A DNA stretch of 64,000 nucleotides from an uncultured Paenibacillaceae bacterium (GTDB taxonomy: Bacteria; Bacillota; Bacilli; Paenibacillales; DA-C8). Location of the stretch: positions 42,687 to 106,686 of the forward strand of contig CALGAO010000007.1 in assembly GCA_937957685.1 (NCBI GenBank). Direction: 5' to 3'. This document shows positions 55,570 through 63,964 of this stretch, one piece after another (the first letter of the stretch is position 1; each line of letters starts with the position of its first letter). Position numbers and translations under genes: made by a program. The notes beneath the pieces are model-generated. The model was not told the DNA's origin. It saw nothing but the letters and a program-made list of their open reading frames with translations, and searched no databases.

Positions 55570-56694
55570 ATGGTAAGCAAACCAGATACAGAACACGATG
55601 CGGAGTTGACGCTTGAACAGGTCAAGGAGCAGTTGATTGAGCTGGGCAAGAAACGCAACGCATTGACGTATAAAGATATCATGGAGCGATTGAGCCCGTT
55701 TGACCAGGATCCTGATCAGATGGATGATTTCTTCGAACAGCTGGCGGATCTGGGCATCGATATCGTCAACGATCACGAAGATCTCGAGCGTCTCCGCAGC
55801 GAAGGAGAAGATGCAGACGGAGATGACTTCAACTTCGATGATGATCTGTCTCTGCCTCCAGGCATCAAGATCAACGACCCGGTAAGGATGTATCTGAAGG
55901 AGATCGGCCGTGTGCCATTGCTCATGGCAGAGGAAGAGATCGAGCTGGCGAAGCGGATCGAGCAAGGTGACGAGGAGGCCAAGCGACGTCTGGCTGAAGC
56001 CAATCTGCGCCTCGTCGTCAGCATCGCCAAGCGTTACGTGGGGCGCGGCATGCTGTTCCTGGATCTGATCCAGGAAGGCAACATGGGACTGATCAAGGCC
56101 GTGGAAAAATTCGATCATCAGAAAGGCTTCAAGTTCAGCACCTACGCCACCTGGTGGATCCGTCAGGCGATCACCCGCGCGATTGCCGACCAGGCTCGCA
56201 CGATCCGCATTCCGGTGCACATGGTGGAGACGATCAACAAGCTGATTCGCGTGTCCAGACAGCTGTTGCAGGAGCTTGGCCGCGAGCCGACGCCGGAGGA
56301 GATCGCCAAGGAGATGGACCTCAGTCCGGAGAAGGTGCGCGAGATTATGAAGATCGCGCAAGAGCCTGTTTCTCTGGAGACGCCGATCGGCGAGGAGGAC
56401 GATTCCCATCTCGGCGATTTCATCGAGGATTCCGAAGCTCTGGCCCCAGCCGATGCAGCCGCATACGAGCTGCTCAAGGAACAGCTCGAAGACGTGCTGG
56501 AGACACTGACCGAGAGAGAAGAGAATGTGCTCAGGCTGCGTTTCGGTCTGGATGACGGACGTACGAGAACCCTCGAGGAGGTCGGCAAGGTGTTCGGCGT
56601 TACGCGCGAACGCATCCGTCAGATCGAAGCGAAGGCTCTCCGCAAGCTGCGCCATCCGAGCCGCAGCAAGCGATTGAAAGATTTTCTTGAATAG
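55570..56694 (+). CDS. rpoD: RNA polymerase primary sigma factor SigA (RpoD)
   Basis: 374 residues. Region 1.1 is present (LEQVKEQLIELGKKRNALTYKDIMERL), then region 1.2 (DPVRMYLKEIG), region 2 (DLIQEGNMGLIKAVEKFDHQKGFKFSTYATWWIRQAI), region 3 and region 4 (LRLRFGLDDGRTRTLEEVGKVFGVTRERIRQIEAKALRKL as separate helices of the helix-turn-helix). GGGAGGAGGGAG precedes ATG 55570. A terminator follows. Confidence 0.98.
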   Translation: MVSKPDTEHDAELTLEQVKEQLIELGKKRNALTYKDIMERLSPFDQDPDQMDDFFEQLADLGIDIVNDHEDLERLRSEGEDADGDDFNFDDDLSLPPGIKINDPVRMYLKEIGRVPLLMAEEEIELAKRIEQGDEEAKRRLAEANLRLVVSIAKRYVGRGMLFLDLIQEGNMGLIKAVEKFDHQKGFKFSTYATWWIRQAITRAIADQARTIRIPVHMVETINKLIRVSRQLLQELGREPTPEEIAKEMDLSPEKVREIMKIAQEPVSLETPIGEEDDSHLGDFIEDSEALAPADAAAYELLKEQLEDVLETLTEREENVLRLRFGLDDGRTRTLEEVGKVFGVTRERIRQIEAKALRKLRHPSRSKRLKDFLE

Positions 56695-56718
56695 GTTTCA
56701 GGCAACATGTCTTGCATG

Positions 56719-56750
56719 CCCTCTGCTGCATCTTGCAGGAGGGTTTTTTT
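56719..56750 (+). terminator. Terminator after rpoD
   Basis: CCCTC-TG-CTGC (56719-56729) pairs with GCAG-GAGGG (56735-56743) with a 2-nt bulge, followed by seven T. Confidence 0.88.
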
Positions 56751-56917
56751 GCACCGTCGATCGGAATCACCGATGGAAGATGCTCCAGGTTCACAGGCAC
56801 TTCAACGATGATCCGTATGATGGATGAGACCGTTGTTCAGCCTGACCGCTTGGCCTGGCGGTTCAACACCTGCACGCGGGACAAGCGGCATTTGAAGGTC
56901 AGCGAGGTGATCAGGCG

Positions 56918-57745
56918 ATGGATCAGGACAAGCGAGCCATTATCATCAGGGAGATCCAGTATTGGAAGCGAAACCGGCTACTGCCGGAGCATTATTGTGA
57001 TTTCTTGCTTAATCTCTATGGCAGCGGGCAGACGGAATCCGGCGCTGCCCGCGAACGGTCGGCAGTTGCCGCCATGCGTGATGGTGGCGGCTTGCTCTGG
57101 ATCGCCGCGACAGGAATTCTTGTTACCATTGCCATATTTGCTCTTAATTTTAACGTTTTTCCATTGCCATTGCAAATGATGGCCAGCCTCCTGTTCGTCA
57201 TCTCGCTGTTCATCTTCGGCGTCAAGGTGGCGTCCAGAAGCCTGCCGATCGCCTATCTGAGTCTCGGTGCGGGTTGCTTGCTGATGCTGATTGTGGGAGA
57301 ATGGCTGTTGATCGATCATGTTTCCGGGCAACCCGGCTGGGCGATCGGTTATCTGGCGTTCTGTTGTCTAATCTGGACGATCTTCGGTGCCTGGTTGCGT
57401 CTGGCTTTTTTGAGTTTCAGTGGATTGACCGGCATGCTGTTCGTGTACGCCTGGCTGCTGAATCTGTGGCTGGATCCGCTCTATGGCGCCTGGCTGCAGC
57501 TCGCCTGGATCGTGGCGTCGGCGCTGTTCCTCTGGATCGCGCGGACAGCGGGTCGGAATCTTCGCTCGCTGGGACGAAGCTGCTTCATCGTCGGAGGCAT
57601 CGCCTGGCTGGCTCCGGAGATCATGGTGGCGATCTTCGGCGGCGAACTGACCGCCCTTCTGCAGCTTGCCCTGGTCGGCAAGATCGTGGCAGCGGGCATA
57701 TTGCTGATGATATTTCGAAAAAAGTGGATTGAGTGGGTTGTTTAA
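56918..57745 (+). CDS. Conserved hypothetical membrane protein
   Basis: 275 residues from ATG 56918 with GAGGTGATC about 7 nt upstream. A soluble N-terminus (about 1-55, KRAIIIREIQYWKRNRLLPEHYCDFLLNLY) precedes about eight membrane segments. The N-terminal block, with a repeated aromatic/Leu pattern, resembles the domain in front of DUF2157-type membrane proteins. Function unknown. It sits between rpoD and trmK, where B. subtilis has cccA, and its end is directly followed by trmK. Confidence 0.8.
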   Translation: MDQDKRAIIIREIQYWKRNRLLPEHYCDFLLNLYGSGQTESGAARERSAVAAMRDGGGLLWIAATGILVTIAIFALNFNVFPLPLQMMASLLFVISLFIFGVKVASRSLPIAYLSLGAGCLLMLIVGEWLLIDHVSGQPGWAIGYLAFCCLIWTIFGAWLRLAFLSFSGLTGMLFVYAWLLNLWLDPLYGAWLQLAWIVASALFLWIARTAGRNLRSLGRSCFIVGGIAWLAPEIMVAIFGGELTALLQLALVGKIVAAGILLMIFRKKWIEWVV

Positions 57746-57747
57746 CG

Positions 57748-58512
57748 ATGGTGAGATTATCCAGAAGATTGCTGCAGATCGCTGCATTCGTACCGCATGG
57801 CAGCGTGCTTGCGGATATCGGGACGGATCATGCGTTGCTGCCGGTCTATCTGGTGCAGCATGAGATCGTGACGCGAGCCGTGGCAGGAGAATTGAACGAA
57901 GGACCTTACGAAGCAGCCCGACAGCAGGTGCTGAGCGCCGGTCTGGCGCAGCGGATCGATGTCCGGCGGGGCAACGGCCTGAGCGTCATCCGGCCTGGTG
58001 AGGTGAATGCGGTGACGATCGCCGGCATGGGAGGCGCGCTCATCACCGAGATCTTGACCGCTGGACTTACGCGTCTGGAAGGCGTCGACACGCTCATCCT
58101 CCAGCCGAATCTGGCCGAGGATGCGGTGCGCCGATGGCTGCTTGCGCATGACTATGTGCTGCTGGATGAAGCGATCCTGACGGAGGACGGAGTGACCTAT
58201 GAGATCCTGCATGCGAAGCATGCCCGGGTGGCTCCGGTCTCGAATGAGGAAGTGTATAGGCCGCGGCGTTTACCGAACGGGCTGAGCGTAAGCGCGGAGG
58301 ATGCCTTGCGCTTCGGTCCGTATCTGCTGGAGCGTCTGGAGGAGCCGTTCATTGCCAAGTGGCAGGAGGAGCGGGAGAAGCTCAGGCGCATCCGCAGGCA
58401 GATCGCGGCCCATGCTGAATCGCCGAATGCCGCTCACAGGCTGGCGGAGATCGACAGGGAGATCGAGCGGATCACGGAGGTTCTGCAGTGTGCGACCATG
58501 GATCAAGCGTGA
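57748..58512 (+). CDS. trmK: tRNA (adenine-22-N1)-methyltransferase TrmK
   Basis: 254 residues from ATG 57748. The SAM-binding motif is LADIGTDHALLPVYL near the N-terminus; TIAGMGGALITEIL and LILQPNLAEDAVRRWL are typical of TrmK (YqfN). It methylates A22 in the D loop of tRNAs. A C-terminal coiled coil rich in Arg/Glu ends the protein. The last ~55 nt are duplicated in the spacer downstream. Confidence 0.93.
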   Translation: MVRLSRRLLQIAAFVPHGSVLADIGTDHALLPVYLVQHEIVTRAVAGELNEGPYEAARQQVLSAGLAQRIDVRRGNGLSVIRPGEVNAVTIAGMGGALITEILTAGLTRLEGVDTLILQPNLAEDAVRRWLLAHDYVLLDEAILTEDGVTYEILHAKHARVAPVSNEEVYRPRRLPNGLSVSAEDALRFGPYLLERLEEPFIAKWQEEREKLRRIRRQIAAHAESPNAAHRLAEIDREIERITEVLQCATMDQA

Positions 58513-58708
58513 TCCGGCGGATCGTGGTCCGTGCCGACGGTATGTGTTCGGTTCGGTGAAAAGCGGAGATCGAGCGGATCACGGATGTGCTGCAACGCGC
58601 GGCTTCCGGATCATGCGTGATCCGGCGGAGGTCCGTAACGAATATTTGCGCGCCTGAAGGGAATGCAGAAGATGGACAAGAAAATCGAGCGAATCATGGA
58701 GGTGTTGC
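58458..58708 (+). repeat. Decayed tandem copies of the trmK 3' end
   Basis: GAGATCGAGCGGATCACGGA in the last codons of trmK (58459-58478) recurs at 58566-58585 with about 55 nt of similar sequence following, including GCGTGATCCGGCGGA in both. A third, shorter copy at 58681-58708 (ATCGAGCGAATCATGGAGG) carries the ribosome binding site of nif3. Confidence 0.8.
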
Positions 58709-58709
58709 T

Positions 58710-59825
58710 ATGTTCGCCCATGGTCAAACCGTCATCCAGATGATGGAGCGCCTGGCCCCCAAGGCCCTGGCGGAGGAATGGGATAAGGTCGGTCTGCAGG
58801 TGGGAACGCTGCAGAAGGAAGTGAAGAAGGTGCTGGTCACCCTGGAGGTGACGGAGGCGGTTGTTGAGGAAGCGGTGCGGGAGCAGGCGGATCTCATCAT
58901 CGCCCATCATCCGCTCATCTTCCGTCCTCTGAACCATCTCATCACCGATTATTCGCAAGGCCGCAAGCTGGAGCGGCTCATCAAGCATGACATCGCTGTC
59001 TACGCCTCGCATACGAATCTCGACATCACCGAAGGCGGCATGAACGACTGGATGGCGGAAGCCCTGCGGCTTGAGAGCGTGAAACCGCTGCAGGAGCAGG
59101 ACGCGGAGAAGCTGTTCAAGCTCGTGGTCTACGTGCCTGTGGATCATCACGAGCGCGTGTTGCAGGCGATATTCGAGGCGGGAGCGGGCTGGATCGGCAA
59201 CTATAGCCATTGCAGCTTCAATGTCGAAGGAACCGGCACCTTCCTGCCGCAGGAGGGTACGGATCCGTATATCGGTCAGGCGGGCAGGCTGGAGCGGGTG
59301 AAGGAGATCCGCATCGAGACGATCGTGCCGGACAGCGTGCGCAAGGCGGTGGTGCAGGCCATGCTGAAGGCGCATCCGTATGAGGAGGTCGCCTATGATC
59401 TGTATGAGCTGATCGCCCGCGGCAAGACGAGAGGCCTTGGCCGCGTCGGGACCTTGCCCGGGCCGGTGACGCTGGAGGAGTTCGCTGAACAGGTCAAGCA
59501 GGCGCTGAACGTGTCGCATGTTCGCGTCGTTGGGCCGCTCGACAGGGTGGTCAGGAAAGTCGCGGTCCTTGGAGGTTCGGGCAGCAAATACGTTCGCGAT
59601 GCGATCCGCGCCGGAGCGGATGTGTACGTAAGCGGAGACATCGATTATCACACGGCGCAGGATGCCCTGGCGGACGGGATCTGCATCATCGATCCGGGGC
59701 ATCACGCCGAGGTGCTGATGAAGGAGAAGGTGGCGCAGTATCTGAAGCAGCAGCTGGCCGATGCCGGCTATGCGACGGAGGTGCTCGCGTCGACCGTGCC
59801 GACGGATCCTTTTATGCACCGGTGA
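58710..59825 (+). CDS. Nif3-like dinuclear metal center hexameric protein
   Basis: 371 residues from ATG 58710 (GGAGGTG at 58698-58704). FAHGQTVIQMMERLAPKALAEEWDKVGLQVG is the family start. Metal ligands are in IIAHHPLIF and ASHTNLD, and a C-terminal SGDIDYHTAQDA and DPGHHAEV. The middle (about 130-235) is the PII-like insert found in longer Nif3 proteins, such as B. subtilis YqfO. Molecular function remains unproven. It follows trmK, as in B. subtilis. Confidence 0.93.
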   Translation: MFAHGQTVIQMMERLAPKALAEEWDKVGLQVGTLQKEVKKVLVTLEVTEAVVEEAVREQADLIIAHHPLIFRPLNHLITDYSQGRKLERLIKHDIAVYASHTNLDITEGGMNDWMAEALRLESVKPLQEQDAEKLFKLVVYVPVDHHERVLQAIFEAGAGWIGNYSHCSFNVEGTGTFLPQEGTDPYIGQAGRLERVKEIRIETIVPDSVRKAVVQAMLKAHPYEEVAYDLYELIARGKTRGLGRVGTLPGPVTLEEFAEQVKQALNVSHVRVVGPLDRVVRKVAVLGGSGSKYVRDAIRAGADVYVSGDIDYHTAQDALADGICIIDPGHHAEVLMKEKVAQYLKQQLADAGYATEVLASTVPTDPFMHR

Positions 59826-59864
59826 TGAGGGGATTTCAAACGCCTGGAGTCGACGGGTTCGGCC

Positions 59865-59939
59865 CTCAGGCGTTCGGAAGCGGTCGAAGCGGCGTGAGAG
59901 CAGAAAAAATCGTGTCTCAGGCGTTCGGAAGCGGTCGAA
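59865..59939 (+). repeat. Exact 24-bp direct repeat upstream of rnpB
   Basis: A 24-bp unit starting CTCAGGCGTTCGG and ending GCGGTCGAA is identical at 59865-59888 and 59916-59939 (offset 51 bp). AACGCCTGGAG at 59840-59850 is a near inverted copy of its start and could pair with the first unit. Confidence 0.85.
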
Positions 59940-59964
59940 ACCCGAGACTTCCAATATGAACCAG

Positions 59965-59993
59965 TATACATGTCTCGACGATCGTGCTATACT
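59965..59993 (+). promoter_or_regulatory. Promoter of rnpB
   Basis: TATACA (59965-59970), 17-nt spacer, TATACT (59988-59993) preceded by TGC (extended -10). The RNA begins about 13 nt downstream. Confidence 0.65.
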
Positions 59994-60005
59994 GTTTGTT
60001 ACGCC

Positions 60006-60418
60006 AAGGAAGTTTGACAGACAATCGCCGGCGGCCTCGCGCCGCGGGAGGAAAGTCCGGGCTCCACAGGGCAGGGTGCTGGATAACGTCCAGTCAACGC
60101 GAGTTGAAGGCTAGTGCCACAGAAATGGACCGCCGATGACGTGACCTTTCGTCACGAACAGGCAAGGGTGGAACCGTGGTGTAAGAGACCACGAGGACAT
60201 ATGGCGACTTATGTCCTGGTAAACCCCACCTGGAGCAAGACCTAAGAGGAACGCGCGCAGCTTCGTGCTGCAGTACTGGCCCGGTACGCGTTCGGGTTGG
60301 TCGCTTGAGCCGTACAGCAATGTGCGGCCTAGATAGATGATTGTCACTTCACAAGTGGGAGGGCATGGCCCGCGATGACCACTGAAGTACAGAACCCGGC
60401 TTATGGCAAACTTCCTTA
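60006..60418 (+). ncRNA. rnpB: RNase P RNA, Bacillus type (class B)
   Basis: About 410 nt. The ends AAGGAAGTTT (60006-60015) and AAACTTCCTT (60408-60417) pair as P1. The conserved core GAGGAAAGTCCGGGCTCC (60050-60067) and the 3' ACAGAACCCGGCTTATGG (60390-60407) are the universal signature. GTGGAACCGTGGTGTAAGAG-type P10-P11 sequence lies in between. It is the catalytic RNA that matures the 5' ends of tRNAs. Confidence 0.97.
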
Positions 60419-60436
60419 CACAACCATACAAATCCC

Positions 60437-60469
60437 AGAAGGGAGCCGCATTCAGCGGCTCCCTTCTTG
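60437..60469 (+). terminator. Terminator hairpin after rnpB (convergent with the protease gene)
   Basis: AGAAGGGAGCCGC (60437-60449) pairs perfectly over 13 bp with GCGGCTCCCTTCT (60455-60467) around a 5-nt loop. T-runs are short on both strands, so it may serve both converging genes. Confidence 0.8.
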
Positions 60470-60480
60470 CGCTGACGGGG

Positions 60481-60550
60481 GATGAAAATGACCAGCCGGC
60501 AGGTGATGAAAGATGACCAGCTGGCTGGGGATGAAAGATGATCAGATCCG
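60481..60550 (+). repeat. Three tandem copies of a ~25-bp unit
   Basis: GATGAAAATGACCAGC (60481), GATGAAAGATGACCAGC (60505) and GATGAAAGATGATCAG (60530) begin three successive units. They lie just after the stop codon of the minus-strand protease gene. Confidence 0.8.
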
Positions 60551-60558
60551 CCAGCAGA

Positions 60559-62406
60559 CTATGACCGATACTTCCGGATGATGCGCTCCAGCTTGCGCAT
60601 CAGGTTCTCGCCCCAGCTCAGCGCGGACTGGCCGTCGCTCCTCGCGGCGTTCAGGGCTCTGGCCACATCGATCTGGCCATATCCGTAATAGATGTCATGT
60701 CCCGTGTCGCCGAGATCGGTGCAGGTGGAGCGCATGAGATCCATCACCTCCGCATTGGAGAGCGACGGGTTGACGCTGCGGATCATCGCCGCAAGGGCCG
60801 CAGCATGCGGGCTGGCCATGGAGGTGCCGGACAGGGCCGCATACTGGTTGCCCGGATAGGTGCTGGCGATGCTGACTCCTGGCGCGGAGACATCGACGTA
60901 GGCGCCGTAGTTGGAGAACTGCGCGAGCTGTCCGTTCACATCCGTGGCGCCAACGGCGAGGACCTCATCATACGCCGCCGGATACCCCGGCGATTCGGTA
61001 TGGTCGTTGCCGGTTGCCGCCACCAGCACGACGTCGCGATCATAGGCGTACTGGATCGCATCGTGCAGGAACTGAGCCTCCGCGTAGTTGCCGAGGCTCA
61101 GGTTGATCACCCTGGCGCCATGGTCCGTCGCCCAGATGATGCCCTGCGCGACAGCGTAGGTGCTGCCCGCCCCCGTGCTGTCCAGCACCTTCACCGGCAT
61201 GATGCGGCTGTGCGGAGACATGCCGGCGATTCCTTCGTAATTGTTGATCTCCGCAGCGATGATGCCGGCCACGTGGGTGCCATGACCCACATCATCGTCG
61301 GCATCCGATCCTTCCGTATACACGTTATACCCCTCGACCAGCCGGTTCTTCAGATCGGGGTGATCCAGATCGACTCCCGTATCGACGACGGCGACGATCA
61401 CTTCCTCTCCTTCCTTCGCCACTTCCCACCCGGACTCCGTCCGCGTGGCTGGCAGGTTCCACTGATAGTCGGCATACAGGGCGTCATTCGGCTCTTCGTT
61501 GGTCACGTTCGTCACGTTGGTCACATACATATAGTGCGGCTCGATATATTTGGTGGAGTAGTGGTCGCGGAAATAGGTCAGCATCTGCTCATAGGTCATC
61601 GTATTGGACCGGAAGATGTAGGCGTATCCGGTCTTCTGCACCCAGCTTGCGTCGATGTCCCGGCGGATGCGGCTCAGCGCTTCTTCTCCCGGCTCATCGG
61701 TGAACCTCACGACGATGTCGTTCACATAATAATGGCTGATATCTTCATTCTCCTCGGGGTGATCCACGTCGACCTTGCGCAGCGTATCAGAGTCGGCCGA
61801 CTGGATGCCAAACCTTGCATCGCTTGGATAGGGCACGAGACGCAGGTTCTTGCGCTGCTCGCTCTGGATTCTCTCGATGATCTGCTGCTTCACCGCGGCC
61901 AGCACATAACCGCCGCTCTTCCCGGCGGACTCGTCCTGGATGGCGGCCACGAAGTATGGACCTTCGTCGGTCGAGATGCGCGGCGACTCGTAAGTCCGAT
62001 TGGCCTTCACGCGCTCCCTCGCCAGCTCGATGTAAGGGAGGATATCCTCGGGAAGAGCGGACAGATCGCCCTGTCGGAGCGTCTGCTCGCCGCGTGTCAC
62101 TTCGAGATAACGCATGTGCGGATGCTCCTGTTGCATCTCCTTCAGATGCTCGGCGTCGCTCTCATGGCTGTCTCCATCGTTCCACTCGCGCAACATCTGA
62201 CGCATGTCGAGCTTGCATTGGCTGCGGCACAGGCTTTCCGTCCGGATCATGTCCTGCTCCAGCAACTGCCGCTTGTATCTCATCTCCTGCGCGCTGCTCA
62301 GCTGCACCTTGCCTTCTTCCCGATCCTGGCTCGTCTGCGGCAGGGCAAGCGCGACCAGCGCCACGACAAACACCAGACCAGCGGCTATTTTCCAGTTGAA
62401 ACGCAT
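60559..62406 (-). CDS. Subtilisin-like S8 peptidase with an N-terminal Cache-like region
   Basis: 615 residues from the ATG at 62406, with GAGGCGG upstream on the minus strand. A hydrophobic segment (6-23) is a signal peptide or anchor. Residues about 36-190 include YLEVTRGEQTLRQGD and GPYFVAAIQDES...GGYVLAAVKQQIIERI, which looks like an extracellular Cache sensor fold. About 222-297 is a prodomain-like segment, then a NVT-NVT-NVT linker. The S8 domain has Asp342 (VVDTGVD), His375 (GHGTHVAG), Asn467 and Ser529 (GTSMASPH). The catalytic machinery is intact; targets are unknown. Confidence 0.9.
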   Translation of the reverse strand: MRFNWKIAAGLVFVVALVALALPQTSQDREEGKVQLSSAQEMRYKRQLLEQDMIRTESLCRSQCKLDMRQMLREWNDGDSHESDAEHLKEMQQEHPHMRYLEVTRGEQTLRQGDLSALPEDILPYIELARERVKANRTYESPRISTDEGPYFVAAIQDESAGKSGGYVLAAVKQQIIERIQSEQRKNLRLVPYPSDARFGIQSADSDTLRKVDVDHPEENEDISHYYVNDIVVRFTDEPGEEALSRIRRDIDASWVQKTGYAYIFRSNTMTYEQMLTYFRDHYSTKYIEPHYMYVTNVTNVTNEEPNDALYADYQWNLPATRTESGWEVAKEGEEVIVAVVDTGVDLDHPDLKNRLVEGYNVYTEGSDADDDVGHGTHVAGIIAAEINNYEGIAGMSPHSRIMPVKVLDSTGAGSTYAVAQGIIWATDHGARVINLSLGNYAEAQFLHDAIQYAYDRDVVLVAATGNDHTESPGYPAAYDEVLAVGATDVNGQLAQFSNYGAYVDVSAPGVSIASTYPGNQYAALSGTSMASPHAAALAAMIRSVNPSLSNAEVMDLMRSTCTDLGDTGHDIYYGYGQIDVARALNAARSDGQSALSWGENLMRKLERIIRKYRS

Positions 62407-62540
62407 GTTGCATACCGCCTCACTTTCGTGGATTGGAATTACTATTATTGTTCTTACAATCGCCCGATATTTATGTTAGGATAAAAAATGGATTTGTCCG
62501 AAACCGACAACCTTCTCAATCGTACAGGAGGCATCCGCTG

Positions 62541-63041
62541 ATGAATCGTGATATCAAGCAACTGTGTGAAACGACGCGCACGAAAATGAAGCAATCAATC
62601 GCACTGATGGAATCCTTCCTCAACAATCAGTCGCTTCCGACTCTTGCAGGGGCAGAGGCGGAGCCGCAGGTCCAGGAGTTCTACGCCGGCTTTCTCTCCG
62701 ATCTGCGTCATTTGCTCGTGTTCTGCGAAGTGTACGACGAGAAACTGGGCATCTGCCTGCGCAGGCCAAGCTTCAACGAGGAATCAGCGGAGCGCATACT
62801 ATACGAGATCTATCACCGATGTGTGAACAGCTTCTTCTATCCGAAGAACGAAAGTTACTCCGAGGATGGGCGTTATGCGTACAAGGGCGAGGATCTGATC
62901 CGCTTCCGCAAGAAGCCGGTCAAGGAAGCGCGGAACATCATCCTGTCCCTGTGGAAGATCTTCGAGGAAATTCGTGAAGACCTGGCCTACTACGAGAATG
63001 ATTATGTGACCGAGAAGCGCATCCGGGGCGAACGCGTCTGA
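62541..63041 (+). CDS. YpuI-like conserved protein (DUF3907)
   Basis: 166 residues from ATG 62541 with AGGAGG at 62526-62531; the frame is open upstream. Mostly helical. The block ILYEIYHRCVNSFFYPKNESYSEDGRYAYKGEDLIRFR, given here in outline, parallels B. subtilis YpuI (LYKLYHHAIEEFFSPK, ...DSRSAYTGKNAIRFR), and the ending DLAYYENDY matches its ELQYYETDY. Function unknown. It is divergent from the protease gene; TTGTTC/TATGTT around 62449-62476 could be its promoter. Confidence 0.75.
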   Translation: MNRDIKQLCETTRTKMKQSIALMESFLNNQSLPTLAGAEAEPQVQEFYAGFLSDLRHLLVFCEVYDEKLGICLRRPSFNEESAERILYEIYHRCVNSFFYPKNESYSEDGRYAYKGEDLIRFRKKPVKEARNIILSLWKIFEEIREDLAYYENDYVTEKRIRGERV

Positions 63042-63099
63042 TGGCAAACTGCCGATTGTCGGGATGGCTGGCAGCACAACCGAACAAAACTGGCGCAGG

Positions 63100-63160
63100 A
63101 AACCTCATCCTGCAGCTCATGATCGCCTGGCGAACAGAGCTGTCGGGATGAGGTTTTTCC
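63100..63160 (+). terminator. Terminator of the YpuI-like gene
   Basis: AAACCTCATCC (63100-63110) pairs perfectly with GGATGAGGTTT (63146-63156). An inner CAGCTC/GAGCTG stem extends the hairpin; TTTTTCC follows. Confidence 0.88.
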
Positions 63161-63239
63161 TTGTCTGAATCAGGGTTTCCGACACGCAGGCACGTATAAC
63201 TTCAGCCCCGGAAGGAGAAATTGAATAAGGGGTGATGAT

Positions 63240-63452
63240 ATGCCGCAAGTCAAATGCAGCGTGGCGAACTGCTCATACTGGTCCATGGGCAACAACTGTT
63301 CGGCCGACATGATCATGATCGATATCGACAAGCATGCTGACGCCAGGTTCAAGGCCGAATTCGCCGGAGAAACGTTCGATACGGAACACACCGACTATGC
63401 CGCCCAGTCCAGGGAGACCTGCTGTCATACGTTCAAGCCCAAACAGAAGTAA
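63240..63452 (+). CDS. DUF1540 domain-containing protein
   Basis: 70 residues. One DUF1540 domain: VKCSVANCSYWSMGNNCSA at the start and ETCCHTF at the end, with conserved cysteines (Cys6, Cys11, Cys20, and a C-terminal pair) likely to bind a metal. Function unknown; common in spore formers. AAGGGGTGATGAT precedes ATG 63240. The next gene starts 17 nt later and is probably co-transcribed. Confidence 0.9.
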   Translation: MPQVKCSVANCSYWSMGNNCSADMIMIDIDKHADARFKAEFAGETFDTEHTDYAAQSRETCCHTFKPKQK

Positions 63453-63468
63453 GAATCAGGTGATGCAG

Positions 63469-63819
63469 ATGCCGGCAAGCAAGGAACAAGCGAGGAAAGG
63501 AACAACCGACAAAAAGAGGAAAAACATTCAAGACAGCGAGTTCGCCGCAGAAATCGCCGATCCTTCGATGCTCGGGGAGAAGCGCGAGGATTATGCGGGA
63601 GACGGCGATACGGGCGCGAGCAACCAGTCCCTGGGCCTGGTCGCGCTGGCCATGTCGATCGCTTCCTTGTTCGTGCTGCCGCAGTGGTTTGGGCTGGCCG
63701 GCATCGTCCTGGGCGGTGCGGCGTGGCTCATGGGCTTTAGAGGGCTGGGACTATGGTCGATCATCATTGGTTCTATCTCTCTGATCGCGTATATCGTACT
63801 TGTCCCGTACTATTCATGA
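63469..63819 (+). CDS. Small membrane protein, DUF4190-like
   Basis: 116 residues from ATG 63469 (CAGGTGAT just upstream suits this ATG better than 63463). A charged Lys/Glu-rich N-terminus (about 1-55) is followed by three membrane segments: SLGLVALAMSIASLFVLPQW, FGLAGIVLGGAAWLMGFRG and GLWSIIIGSISLIAYIVLVP. The pattern resembles DUF4190-type proteins. No function known. A terminator follows. Confidence 0.8.
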   Translation: MPASKEQARKGTTDKKRKNIQDSEFAAEIADPSMLGEKREDYAGDGDTGASNQSLGLVALAMSIASLFVLPQWFGLAGIVLGGAAWLMGFRGLGLWSIIIGSISLIAYIVLVPYYS

Positions 63820-63839
63820 AACGCAAGGACACACATCCG

Positions 63840-63884
63840 CAGGCAAGCGCCTCCGCACAGGAGATCGCTTGCCTGTCTGTTTTC
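63840..63884 (+). terminator. Terminator of the DUF1540/membrane protein unit
   Basis: CAGGCAAGCG (63840-63849) pairs perfectly with CGCTTGCCTG (63866-63875); TCTGTTTT follows. Confidence 0.82.
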
Positions 63885-63964
63885 CCGGCGGTCGTGAGGG
63901 CTTCGGCCGGCCAGGTATGAAGCGTGAGTGTAAAATGTTTGTGGGCAGAAAAAAGGAATAATTG

